DNA from: an uncultured Candidatus Melainabacteria bacterium
GTDB taxonomy: Bacteria > Cyanobacteriota > Vampirovibrionia > Gastranaerophilales > Gastranaerophilaceae
Direction of reading: 5' to 3'
Assembly: GCA_934693165.1 (NCBI GenBank)
Contig: CAKUUX010000008.1
Coordinates: 1 to 64,000, forward strand
Length of the DNA stretch: 64,000 bases
Shown here: one piece after another, positions 50,790 through 59,229 of the stretch
Layout of the letters: each line of letters begins with the position of its first letter
Position numbering within the stretch: the stretch's first letter is position 1
The notes under the pieces: generated by a model
Databases searched by the model: none
What the model saw: the letters and a program-made list of their open reading frames with translations, nothing else
What the model was told of the DNA's origin: nothing
Translations under genes and position numbers: made by a program

Positions 50790-51908
50790 ATGACTAAAGC
50801 AAGACAAACACAAGTAAGCACATTTAGAGATGCGTGGGTTGAGGTAAATTTAGATTACCTAACTCAAAATATAAAGAAATTTACAGAATATTTACCAAAA
50901 GATAAAAAACTTTTGGCAGTAGTAAAAGCTGATGCCTACGGACACGGTGTATCAATGATGTTACCAACAATTTTATCTTGTAACATTGATATGCTTGGCG
51001 TAGCATCAATTGATGAAGCTTTAGATTTAAGAACAGCAGGCGCAGAATGTGACATTCTCGTTCTAGGTGCACCTCCTGTTTGGGCTTTTGAAAGTGCTAT
51101 TCAAAACAATATTTCTATTTCAATATTTAATGATGAACATCTTGAGGCTGCTAAACAAATTTATAAAAGAACAGGAATTCCAATTAAAGCACATGTAAAA
51201 GTTGATACTGGTATGAACAGAATTGGTATCAGAGCAGAAGAAGCCGTTGAATTTATAAAAAAAGTTCAAAAATTAGATTATATTAACTTACAAGGTATTT
51301 TCTCACATTTAGCAAACAGCGATAACGAAGAAAGAACAAAAGCTCAACTTGACAAATGGGAAAACATTTTAGCAAACGTCAATACAAATGGTTTGCTAAC
51401 TCATATTTTCAGCTGTATTGGAGCCTTGTCATACAACTGCACATGCAACATGATTAGACTTGGTGGAATGATTTACGGTTTAGACTCACCATTTCCAAAA
51501 TCTAAAAAAAGCCCGTTTGAAGTTAAACAAATACTAGGACTAAAAGCAAGAATATCAAATCTTCACAAGGTAAAAAAAGGTGAGGGCGTAAGTTATTCTT
51601 ACAATTTTATTGCAGATAGAGATATGACAGTAGCAACAATTCCAATAGGATACGCAGATGGAATAGATAGAAGACTTTCAGGTAAAATCTATGGCTATAT
51701 AGGAGATAAAAAAGTTCGTCAAATCGGTAACATCACAATGGATCAAATGATGTTTGATGTAACAGATGTAGAAACAGAAGTTGGCGAAATCATAACACTT
51801 TTAGACGACAGAATAAAAGTTGACGAATGGGCAAATATACTTGGCACAATCAACTACGAATTAACTTGTAGGCTAAAAGTAAGACTACCTCGAATTTATA
51901 CAAGATAG
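50790..51908 (+). CDS. alr: Alanine racemase
   Basis: A 372-residue PLP enzyme making D-Ala for the cell wall. 'LLAVVKADAYGHG' holds the PLP Lys; 'HVKVDTGMNRIGIR' and 'IFSHLANSD' line the barrel; 'VSYSYNF' and 'PIGYADGIDRRLSG' include the second catalytic Tyr; 'QIGNITMDQMMFDVTD' the C-domain. The start at 50790 is fixed by the promoter: the -10 ends six bases before it. It leads an alr-lpd-lipA-small-protein operon. Confidence 0.95.
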   Translation: MTKARQTQVSTFRDAWVEVNLDYLTQNIKKFTEYLPKDKKLLAVVKADAYGHGVSMMLPTILSCNIDMLGVASIDEALDLRTAGAECDILVLGAPPVWAFESAIQNNISISIFNDEHLEAAKQIYKRTGIPIKAHVKVDTGMNRIGIRAEEAVEFIKKVQKLDYINLQGIFSHLANSDNEERTKAQLDKWENILANVNTNGLLTHIFSCIGALSYNCTCNMIRLGGMIYGLDSPFPKSKKSPFEVKQILGLKARISNLHKVKKGEGVSYSYNFIADRDMTVATIPIGYADGIDRRLSGKIYGYIGDKKVRQIGNITMDQMMFDVTDVETEVGEIITLLDDRIKVDEWANILGTINYELTCRLKVRLPRIYTR

Positions 51909-51916
51909 GAGAAAAA

Positions 51917-53158
51917 ATGGAAAAACAAGCATTTGACTACGGTATAATCGGCTCAGGCCCTGCAGGAAATACTGCAGCTTTTATTGCAGCCAAACAAGGT
52001 TTTTCAGTTGTACTATTTGAAAAAGATGAACTTGGTGGAGTTTGTTTGAATAGAGGTTGTATTCCAACAAAAACTATTCTTCATACGGTAGAACTTTATC
52101 ATGATGCTAAAAATGCTGAAAATATTGGCATTGAAACAAACGATATAAAATTAAATATCTCAAAAGTAATGGAGAGAAAAGATAAAGTTATTGAAACCTT
52201 AAGACGAGGAATTGAACAAGGTATAAAAACTAGCAAAATTACTTATATACCTGCAGAAGCAAAAGTTGTTGACTCAAACACAATTGAAGCAGCAGGAACA
52301 GAATATAAATGTACAAAAATAATTTGTGCGACAGGCTCAACTCCAAAAGAATTAAAAGGTCTTGAATTTGACCACAAATTTATTGTTGATTCAGATGATT
52401 TATTCAAATTAACAGAAATTCCTAAAAACGTTGCTATTATTGGCGCAGGTGCTGAAGGCATTGAATGGGCAAGAATTTTCAAATGTATGGATGCAGAAGT
52501 TACATTAATCGAAAAATCACCTAGATTACTCCCTCCTGCTGATACAGAAGTATCTAAAAGATTAGAAAGAATCTTCAAACAACAAGGAATAAAATTTTAC
52601 ACTTCAACAACCGTTGAAGAAATAAAAGATAAGCAATTAAAATTATCAAACGGAGAAATTATAAACCCTGACTATGTTTTAGTTGCCGTTGGAAGAAATG
52701 TGACAAGATTTAATACAGACGCAAAAGTTACATATTTAGGAGATGCTTACGGCTCTGTAATGTTAGCGACATTTGCAATGTATCAGGCTCGAGCACTTTT
52801 ATCAGACATCGTATTTGATAACGTTTTTATACCAAGCGTAGTTTTTGGAACACCTGAAATTGCTTGGATTGGAGCTAATGAACAAGATTTACCAAATGGA
52901 AGCTATGAAAAAGTAGTTTATCCACTAACAGCCCTTGGAAAAGCATATTGTGACAATGCAACAGATGGGTTTATTAAAATTTTAACTTACCAAGATTACA
53001 TAATTGGCGCACACATAATTGGTAAAGAAGCTTCAGCATTAATTCACGAATTTGCTATTGCAATGCAAAATAATATTAAAGTTTCTGATATGAAAAAGGT
53101 TTGCTTTGCACATCCAACTTATTCAGAAGCAGTTTATGAAAGTATTTTAAGACTATAA
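51917..53158 (+). CDS. lpdA: Dihydrolipoamide dehydrogenase-like flavoprotein
   Basis: A 413-residue FAD disulfide oxidoreductase. FAD loop 'IGSGPAGNTAAFIAA', redox disulfide 'GGVCLNRGCIPTK', NAD loop 'AIIGAGAEGIEWARIF' and C-terminal 'CFAHPTYSEAVYES' (catalytic His-Glu) are all present. It is about 50 residues shorter than usual: the segment after 'AVGRNV' where the second FAD motif should read 'GD...' is compressed to 'TYLGDAYGSVMLATFAMYQA', though that GD is kept. Its overlap with lipA supports a lipoyl function. AGGAG ribosome site. Confidence 0.87.
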   Translation: MEKQAFDYGIIGSGPAGNTAAFIAAKQGFSVVLFEKDELGGVCLNRGCIPTKTILHTVELYHDAKNAENIGIETNDIKLNISKVMERKDKVIETLRRGIEQGIKTSKITYIPAEAKVVDSNTIEAAGTEYKCTKIICATGSTPKELKGLEFDHKFIVDSDDLFKLTEIPKNVAIIGAGAEGIEWARIFKCMDAEVTLIEKSPRLLPPADTEVSKRLERIFKQQGIKFYTSTTVEEIKDKQLKLSNGEIINPDYVLVAVGRNVTRFNTDAKVTYLGDAYGSVMLATFAMYQARALLSDIVFDNVFIPSVVFGTPEIAWIGANEQDLPNGSYEKVVYPLTALGKAYCDNATDGFIKILTYQDYIIGAHIIGKEASALIHEFAIAMQNNIKVSDMKKVCFAHPTYSEAVYESILRL

Positions 53159-53997
53159 TGAAAAGACTTCCAGATTATTTAAAAAGACCAATAATTAATA
53201 CAGAAACAACAAAAACAGTAAGAAATATTTTAAAAAATCACTGTTTAAATACTGTTTGTGAAAACGCACGTTGTCCAAATAAAAACGAATGTTACACAAA
53301 ACATACAGCGACATTTTTAATCATGGGTAATGTCTGTACAAGAAATTGTAGATATTGCAATATTTCTGGTGGAATTCCAGAGGAATTAAACGAAAACGAA
53401 CCTAAAGAGGTTGCAAATGCAATAAAAGAACTTGGTCTAAAATATGCAGTAATAACCTCTGTTACACGTGATGATATTCCTGATGGTGGGGCAGACCACT
53501 TTGCAAAAACTATTGAAGAAATAAGAAAAATTTCCCCAAACACAAAAATTGAGATTTTAACTCCAGATTTTAATGGTGACAAAAATTCGCTTGATATAAT
53601 TATTAAAGCCATGCCAGAAGTTTTCAATCATAATATTGAAACAACAAAACAAGTATTTAAAAAGGCTCGACCAAAAGGTAATTATCAAACTTCTTTAGAA
53701 GTTTTAAAATACGTTAAGGATAATAGCAACATAAAAACCAAATCAGGTCTTATGGTTGGACTTGGCGAAACTCTTGAAGAAATTGAAGAAACATTTGAAG
53801 ACTTAAAAAATGTTGGTTGTGATATATTAACAGTTGGTCAATATATTCAACCTTCTAAAAAACACTTAGAAGTTGATAAATATTATACTTTAGAAGAATT
53901 TGAGAAAATTAAAGACCTTGCCAAAAAAGTTGGCTTTAAAAATTTTCAAATTGGACCACTTGTAAGAAGTTCTTATATGGCAAAAGATTTAATTTAA
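53158..53997 (+). CDS. lipA: Lipoyl synthase
   Basis: A 279-residue radical-SAM enzyme inserting two sulfurs into protein-bound octanoyl groups. Auxiliary-cluster Cys in 'CENARCPNKNEC' (CX4CX5C), SAM-cluster Cys in 'CTRNCRYCNI' (CX3CX2C), and the C-terminal 'VRSSYMA' (the Arg-Ser-Ser-Tyr ligand). Its ATG overlaps the stop of lpdA by one base, so translation is coupled. No 2-oxoacid dehydrogenase or glycine-cleavage gene is near. Confidence 0.95.
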   Translation: MKRLPDYLKRPIINTETTKTVRNILKNHCLNTVCENARCPNKNECYTKHTATFLIMGNVCTRNCRYCNISGGIPEELNENEPKEVANAIKELGLKYAVITSVTRDDIPDGGADHFAKTIEEIRKISPNTKIEILTPDFNGDKNSLDIIIKAMPEVFNHNIETTKQVFKKARPKGNYQTSLEVLKYVKDNSNIKTKSGLMVGLGETLEEIEETFEDLKNVGCDILTVGQYIQPSKKHLEVDKYYTLEEFEKIKDLAKKVGFKNFQIGPLVRSSYMAKDLI

Positions 53998-54020
53998 GAA
54001 AAAGGAAAGAGGTTATTAAA

Positions 54021-54218
54021 ATGAAACAAATTATTATTATCGCTATCGTAGCAGTCGCAGGCTATTTTATGTATGCAAATTGGGACAAAATCAATACAAC
54101 TTTTACTGGTGGCGTTCAAAATGAAAGAACAATTAAAACTATTCAAGCCGTTAACCAAGGTAGAAACAACTTAAATGGCGAAGCACAAGAAGTTTTAGAT
54201 AATAACAGTGGATACTAA
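54021..54218 (+). CDS. Small single-pass membrane protein
   Basis: A 65-residue protein with one N-terminal helix ('IIIIAIVAVAGYFMYA') and a polar Asn/Gln-rich tail. AAAGAGG ribosome site. It is 23 bases after lipA and ends at a terminator, so it is the last gene of the alr-lpd-lipA unit. Function unknown. Confidence 0.6.
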   Translation: MKQIIIIAIVAVAGYFMYANWDKINTTFTGGVQNERTIKTIQAVNQGRNNLNGEAQEVLDNNSGY

Positions 54219-54239
54219 TAATTTAAAGTATTTACTATA

Positions 54240-54271
54240 AAAAAAGATATGCTTTAAAGCATATCTTTTTT
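54240..54271 (+). terminator. Terminator of alr-lipA operon
   Basis: AAAAAGATATGC/GCATATCTTTTT with a TTTAAA loop and T-run. Confidence 0.85.
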
Positions 54272-54362
54272 GTTTGTTAGTTTTGTTAGGAAGGAATAAG
54301 GGTTTTGGGTAAAATCTTTTTTAATTTGCTTGAAAGTTTTGAGTTTAGTTAGGATTGAGTAT

Positions 54363-54410
54363 AGGATAGGATTTGGGCTGTAGGATAGGGAAGGAAGGAT
54401 AGGATTTGGG
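54363..54410 (+). repeat. Direct repeat of a 15-base G-rich motif
   Basis: AGGATAGGATTTGGG at 54363-54377 and again at 54396-54410, with more AGGATAGG-like pieces between. The 54300-54410 stretch is strikingly G-rich on this strand and codes for nothing I can support. Confidence 0.6.
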
Positions 54411-54454
54411 TATCCCAGACATTACTCTAACTTATTGCAAATTTAAACTATGCA

Positions 54455-54964
54455 TTAACCGAATACGTTGAATGATTTTTCTACGTTATCGCCAATTAAT
54501 GTCTTAATTGCGTCGTATTCAGTCTTAATAGCATCGTGCTCTGTATTAACTTCAGTTAATTCCATATCGTAAACTTTTTCTTGAGCAGATATTCTATCAG
54601 TTTCAGTATTGTATAAACCTTGTTGAATAGTTAAATATTCATTAGCTGTACTGAATGTACCTGTTGCACCAATTTGAGCTGCAACTGCATTAACTAATTC
54701 ATTAGCAGGTGTTCCTGTGTCAGTCATAGAGAATGAACCGTCTTTGTTAATTGTGAAACATCCATTAGGATATTTTTCTGCCATCATTTGTGCAGAATTC
54801 AATTTTGAATAATTTGCTAATGCATTTGAATAATTTGTAGCTGTTGTAGATGATGTTTGTGATAATCTCATCTTGATTGCTGAAATTTGTTGTGCCTTTA
54901 ACTCTAGGTCATTTTGTCTAGCAGTCAAAGTCATAAGACGTGCTTGGTTTGCTGCGATACCCAT
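54455..54964 (-). CDS. Flagellar-regulon coiled-coil protein
   Basis: A 169-residue protein with a helical start ('MGIAANQARLMTLTARQNDL' then ELKAQQISAIKMRLSQ), a small central domain (~60-110) and a C-terminal helix ('EYDAIKTLIGDNVEKSF'). This head-and-tail helix plan is like flagellar secreted proteins (flagellin, HAP3 and similar), but I cannot name it. It has a sigma-28-type promoter and lies next to fliE, so it is probably exported by the flagellar apparatus. AAAAAGGAG ribosome site. Confidence 0.65.
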   Translation of the reverse strand: MGIAANQARLMTLTARQNDLELKAQQISAIKMRLSQTSSTTATNYSNALANYSKLNSAQMMAEKYPNGCFTINKDGSFSMTDTGTPANELVNAVAAQIGATGTFSTANEYLTIQQGLYNTETDRISAQEKVYDMELTEVNTEHDAIKTEYDAIKTLIGDNVEKSFNVFG

Positions 54965-55017
54965 TTTGTGTACTCCTTTTTCCTATACTTTTTGTTTTGT
55001 TTACCCTAACAAACTAC

Positions 55018-55045
55018 TTATCGACACATTTGATTTTAAACTTTA
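55018..55045 (-). promoter_or_regulatory. Sigma-28-type promoter
   Basis: On the minus strand TAAAGTTT...GTCGATAA with 16 bases between TAAA (55042-55045) and GTCGATAA (55018-55025). It drives the gene starting at 54964 with a ~45-base leader. Confidence 0.7.
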
Positions 55046-55056
55046 GGCTCAAATCT

Positions 55057-55074
55057 CATGTTCATCATGGTTTT
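55057..55074. repeat. 18-base motif shared with 63618-63635
   Basis: CATGTTCATCATGGTTTT, identical at 63618-63635. On the minus strand both copies lie a short way upstream of a TAAAGTTT and 90-210 bases before a flagellum-associated gene. CATG...CATG arms can form a small hairpin. Confidence 0.6.
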
Positions 55075-55281
55075 AGGGGTATTAATTAGCCAAACTTCAA
55101 TAAAATCAATAATTTCAAGGATTGAATTTCTTATTTACAATTCTTAATATTATTAACTTTTGTAACATTGGATATGATTTTTTAAAATATTTCATTATTC
55201 ATTTAAATAGAGGATATTTAGATAAAACATTAAATAAAAGGATTTTTAGACCGTAAAAAGAAATACAAAGGTGGTAAAAAT

Positions 55282-55614
55282 ATGTTCAATTCTCAAATAC
55301 AGCTAAGTACAGGTATTAGCAAATCAATGTTTTCACAAAACATCGGAGAATTTTCTATTCCTAAGACTAATACGCTTGAGAGCGTTGACAAACCACAATT
55401 CAAAGATTTTTTAACTGATGTATCAAATAATTTAAATGAACAAATGAACGCACCAGACAAACTGTTAAGTGACTTAGTAGCAGGAAGAAACGGTGTTGAT
55501 GTACACGACGTAATGACAGCAATGTCACAAGCAGAATTGAGTGTATCAATTGCAACTACTGCTGTGACAAAAGTCATTCAAGCGTATGATAAAATTTCAC
55601 AAATTCAAGTATAA
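55282..55614 (+). CDS. fliE: Flagellar hook-basal body protein FliE
   Basis: A 110-residue protein joining the MS-ring to the rod. The C-terminal two-thirds follow FliE: 'FKDFLTDVSNNLNEQMN', then 'GRNGVDVHDVMTAMSQAELS' and 'AVTKVIQAYDKISQIQV'. Length is normal (~100). AGGTGG ribosome site. It is the first gene of the rightward flagellar operon; no sigma-28 box was found before it. Confidence 0.92.
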   Translation: MFNSQIQLSTGISKSMFSQNIGEFSIPKTNTLESVDKPQFKDFLTDVSNNLNEQMNAPDKLLSDLVAGRNGVDVHDVMTAMSQAELSVSIATTAVTKVIQAYDKISQIQV

Positions 55615-55675
55615 AATATAAATATATAAAAATAATAAAATCGAATAAATTATTGAGAGAAATCAGCAGGGGATT

Positions 55676-57334
55676 ATGGATTTTAACAAAATTTTAACGA
55701 ACAAACCTTTACTTTACGGAATTATAGGCGCAGTAGTGCTTGTATTAACGTTGGCTTTGACTATCGGAATTGTTTCTTCAGCAAACAGCAATTCTGGTGG
55801 AGCTAAACCAGTAGAGGAAAAAGTTATAAAAGAAGATTTAGACTTATTAACAACAGATAATTTGGGTAAAGCTATCGAAATTCAAGCATTATTAGCGAGA
55901 GAAGGCATTAATGCAAAAAGAAAAATTGATGGTACAAAATCAACTATTTATTTAGATAACTATACTCAAACACAACGTGACAGAGCACTTTTAGCTATTG
56001 TTAAAAGTGGTTTAATGGATCAAAACGTTGGTTTGGAAATCTTTGACAAAGGTGATTTCACATCAACAAAAGAAGATAAAAGAATTAGATTATCAAGAGC
56101 AATCAACGGTGAATTATCAAGATTAATCAGAAAAATTCCACCTATTGAAAATGCTTCCGTATTTATTTCTATTCCTGAACAAACAATGTTTGCAAATATG
56201 CAAAAACCAATTACTGCGACAGTACAAATTACAATTCCTTCAGGTACAAAACTTGACCATATCAAGGTAAAAGCTATTTCAAACTTGCTTTTAGGAAGTG
56301 TTGCAGGATTAACAGCAGATAATATCTCAATCACAGATACAAACGGTAACGTATATACAAGCATTATGAACGCAGAAGACGAAATGTTAGAGCGTCTTGA
56401 AGAAAATGACAAATATATGCAACAAAAAGTAAACGCTCAGTTGGATAGATTAATCGGTAAAGGAAACTATGTTGCAACAGTAAGTACATTCTTACGTCAA
56501 GCTCCTGCCGAAAAATATTCAATCACATACAATCCAAACCAAAAAGCTGCAATTACAGAACAAGTATTTTCAGAAGGTTTGGGCGACCGTTCACAAGGTT
56601 CTGCATCAGGACCTGCAGGCCCAGTAAGCGTATATTTACCAAACAATATTCCTGCAGGGGTTATGGGTTCAGAAGGTAATTCTTCTCAAAACAGAAACTA
56701 TGCTCGTACAGCTGCAGAAAGACAATACGGTGTAAGTAAAACACAAGTAAACGAATACATGAAACCTGGTTTGATAGAAGAAATTTCTATTGCAGTTACA
56801 TTAGAAAAAGCTTCTGTACCTACAGATACAACAGTTGAAGAATTAAAAGAATTAATCGCAAGTGCTGCAAGTCCAAAAGTAAAACCAGAAAGTGTAACAA
56901 TTGCGTTCTCAGATTCAACAGAACCATACTTAGCAACAGATAGACCTGTAAACTTACCAAAACCTGACGAAACAGGTAACCCATGGTGGATTACAATAGT
57001 TCTAGTAATAGGTGGTTTAATCGGTGGTTTCTTCTTTGTACACGGAAAAATGAAGAGAGCACAAGAAGCACAAGCTAGAGAAATGGAAATGTTGAAAAAC
57101 AGAACTGAAACTCAAGACAAACAACTACAAGATGTAAGCTTGAAAGCATCTGAATTAATAGAAAGACAAACACAACTTGCACAGGGCTTGTTGGAACAAC
57201 AACAAAAAGAATATATTCCAGCACCACCACCTTATGCAATGACAGACGCAATCAATGAATTACGTTCTGATTTAGAAGCTATTGATGATAGTGAAGCAGG
57301 CGAAAAAATCAAAAGTTGGATAGAACAAAGATAA
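55676..57334 (+). CDS. fliF: Flagellar MS-ring protein FliF
   Basis: A 552-residue inner-membrane ring protein. TM1 at ~13-33 ('LLYGIIGAVVLVLTLALTIG'), YscJ/FliF ring-building domains at ~50-230 ('ALLAREGINAKRKIDG', 'RLSRAINGELSRLIRKI'), a periplasmic loop, and TM2 at ~440-460 ('WWITIVLVIGGLIGGFFF'). The C-terminal tail that binds FliG is present ('ELRSDLEAIDDSEAGEKIKS'). Ribosome site AGGGG. Confidence 0.93.
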   Translation: MDFNKILTNKPLLYGIIGAVVLVLTLALTIGIVSSANSNSGGAKPVEEKVIKEDLDLLTTDNLGKAIEIQALLAREGINAKRKIDGTKSTIYLDNYTQTQRDRALLAIVKSGLMDQNVGLEIFDKGDFTSTKEDKRIRLSRAINGELSRLIRKIPPIENASVFISIPEQTMFANMQKPITATVQITIPSGTKLDHIKVKAISNLLLGSVAGLTADNISITDTNGNVYTSIMNAEDEMLERLEENDKYMQQKVNAQLDRLIGKGNYVATVSTFLRQAPAEKYSITYNPNQKAAITEQVFSEGLGDRSQGSASGPAGPVSVYLPNNIPAGVMGSEGNSSQNRNYARTAAERQYGVSKTQVNEYMKPGLIEEISIAVTLEKASVPTDTTVEELKELIASAASPKVKPESVTIAFSDSTEPYLATDRPVNLPKPDETGNPWWITIVLVIGGLIGGFFFVHGKMKRAQEAQAREMEMLKNRTETQDKQLQDVSLKASELIERQTQLAQGLLEQQQKEYIPAPPPYAMTDAINELRSDLEAIDDSEAGEKIKSWIEQR

Positions 57335-57347
57335 AAGAAGATAAAAA

Positions 57348-57378
57348 GCGTTGATGGTTGTGAATAAGCCATCAACGC
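57348..57378 (+). other. Intergenic hairpin between fliF and fliG-like gene
   Basis: GCGTTGATGG pairs with CCATCAACGC (ten bases, eleven-base loop), with no T-run. It may be a processing or stability element or an attenuator that sets the ratio of ring to switch proteins. Confidence 0.5.
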
Positions 57379-57409
57379 ATATAAATAAAATGTAGTAGGT
57401 AGTGAATTA

Positions 57410-58456
57410 ATGGCAATAGAAGGATTTGATTACAAAGAGTTTTCTCAAATGTTGGCAGGACAAGCAAAAGAACTTGTTCCAGCTGAATTTGACGATTTCC
57501 AAAAAAACTATATCGTTCAAACTTTGTTAAACTTCTCAATGCTTGCAGGGGAAGCAATTGCTAATGATCCATCTATGGGTTTCAACGCTGATCAGGCAAT
57601 ATTACTTACTCAAATCATTGCTGAATGGTCATTCCACAAATCAGTAGACTTGATTCGTTCAGGTATTGAACCACAATATTGGGATGGTGTACTTCAAAAA
57701 GTAGCTTTCACAATATTTGAAATCGGAAAACAAACAATCCAAAACAATATTCCACAAGACCAAATGCTTGCATTGATTGAACACCACGTAAAACAAGCTT
57801 TTGACGGTGCAATTGATGAATTATCACAAAAAGGTGTAATTGATGAAGCATTAAAAGAAAACGCTCAAAATCAATCAAACATTGATGCAATGGTTCAAGA
57901 GGCAGAACACGCCCAACAAGAGCAACAAGCTCAAGAGGCACAGCAAGCGCAACAAGAAGCACAAATGCAAGGACAAGTTCCACCTCAACAAGGTCAACCT
58001 ATGCCAAATCAAGCTCCACCACAACAAGGTGGTGTTCCTGCAGGTCAAAACAAGATATTAAAACTTGCATCTGTTGCATTAATCTTAAAAACTTTATCTC
58101 AAGAAAAAGTTCACGCTATATTGAACAAGTTTAACCCAGATGATGCGCAACTTGTTATTCAATATATGCAAATGAACGATTTGGAAACAAGATTAGATCC
58201 AAATGTTTCAATACAATATTTAAAAGAAATAAAAACACAATTACCAGAACCAAAACAACTAAGTCCGTCAAAGATTACGGAAAGAATACAAAAAGCTATA
58301 AAAGGTTGCGAAAACCCACAAAAATTACAAGAGGTTCTAAAGAAAGAACGTCCAATGGTGCGCAAATTCATTCAATGTGCATACGAAGGGGAGTTCTACG
58401 AAATTCCAATCAGAATTGCAAATATTGTTGCCCAACACGTTGAAAGTAGTGTATAA
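57410..58456 (+). CDS. Divergent FliG-like protein lacking the motor domain
   Basis: A 348-residue protein in the fliG position. Residues ~1-150 form a helical domain not known to me; ~155-210 are a Gln/Ala/Pro linker ('QQEQQAQEAQQAQQEAQMQG'); ~213-348 resemble one FliG-type armadillo module ('VALILKTLSQEKVHAILNKF', 'DDAQLVIQYM', 'PMVRKFIQCAYEGEFYEI'). The FliG C-terminal torque helix with alternating charges and the EHPQ motif are not found. Either a reduced FliG or an unrelated adaptor between FliF and FliH. Gene order supports a role at the ring base. AGGTAG ribosome site. Confidence 0.6.
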   Translation: MAIEGFDYKEFSQMLAGQAKELVPAEFDDFQKNYIVQTLLNFSMLAGEAIANDPSMGFNADQAILLTQIIAEWSFHKSVDLIRSGIEPQYWDGVLQKVAFTIFEIGKQTIQNNIPQDQMLALIEHHVKQAFDGAIDELSQKGVIDEALKENAQNQSNIDAMVQEAEHAQQEQQAQEAQQAQQEAQMQGQVPPQQGQPMPNQAPPQQGGVPAGQNKILKLASVALILKTLSQEKVHAILNKFNPDDAQLVIQYMQMNDLETRLDPNVSIQYLKEIKTQLPEPKQLSPSKITERIQKAIKGCENPQKLQEVLKKERPMVRKFIQCAYEGEFYEIPIRIANIVAQHVESSV

Positions 58457-58467
58457 TATAACTACTT

Positions 58468-59229
58468 ATGATCATAAAAAAACAAGCACGAAAAAAGGAA
58501 ATTGTACAAGAAGTACAAGAACCTGTTTCGGAAGAAAATGTCGTAGTTGTAGAGGAAGTTCAACAACAACCTATACAAGAACCTAAAATTGAAGCTTCTC
58601 CGTTGCCTTCGCAAGAGGAGCTTAAAAATGATGCCTTCGACATTGACAAGATTGATTTTACACAAAGACAAGAAAGACGCCGTGGAGATAGACGTCGAGG
58701 ATATAGAAGAATTGATGATAGAAACCTTATCTCAAGAGCCCAAGAAGAAGCAGACCAAATTAAAGAATCTGCCGCAAAAGAAGGTTATAAAGCAGGATTA
58801 GAAGAAGCCAGAAATGATATCTTAGATTTGAGAGAGTCTATCGCCGATTTCATATCAGCAAAAAAAGAGGTTTTCGAATATATTGCGCCTGATATATTAG
58901 AAATATCGGTTGAAATTGCAAGAAAAATTATTAAAAAAGAATTAGAACAAGATCCACAAGCTATTATTACAATGATACTTGAGGTAATGGAGAACTTATC
59001 GAAAGATGAAACCAAAATCACAATAAGAGTAAATCCTATGCAAGCAGATCTTGTTAGAGAAGAATTGCCAAAGGCTTTATCAGCAAAAGGTACGGAAGCA
59101 AGGATAACAGTTACAGCTGATGACAGCGTAGAAACAGGAGGATGTGTATTTTTGACAAGCAACGGTATTATTGATGCTGGACTTGATACGCAACTCGAAA
59201 TTCTTAAAGAAGCATTGAAAGGAATGTAA
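58468..59229 (+). CDS. fliH: Flagellar assembly protein FliH
   Basis: A 253-residue negative regulator/stator of the FliI export ATPase. The C-terminal half is clear: 'AEGYKAGLEE'-like 'KEGYKAGLEEARND', 'LEISVEIARKIIKKEL' and 'DDSVETGGCVFLTSNGIIDA'. The first ~90 residues are acidic with an Arg-rich patch ('RQERRRGDRRRGYRRIDDR') that may bind ribosomal RNA or membrane. No obvious ribosome site; it starts 12 bases after the FliG-like gene. fliI is not downstream, which is unusual. Confidence 0.85.
   Translation: MIIKKQARKKEIVQEVQEPVSEENVVVVEEVQQQPIQEPKIEASPLPSQEELKNDAFDIDKIDFTQRQERRRGDRRRGYRRIDDRNLISRAQEEADQIKESAAKEGYKAGLEEARNDILDLRESIADFISAKKEVFEYIAPDILEISVEIARKIIKKELEQDPQAIITMILEVMENLSKDETKITIRVNPMQADLVREELPKALSAKGTEARITVTADDSVETGGCVFLTSNGIIDAGLDTQLEILKEALKGM

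Noticed and set aside
55058..55140. Tiny rightward ORF starting at the 18-base motif (MFIMVL...), with a counterpart at 63619
   Set aside because: Only the motif itself is alike, the continuing peptides differ, and no ribosome site precedes either copy; a DNA or RNA element is more likely.
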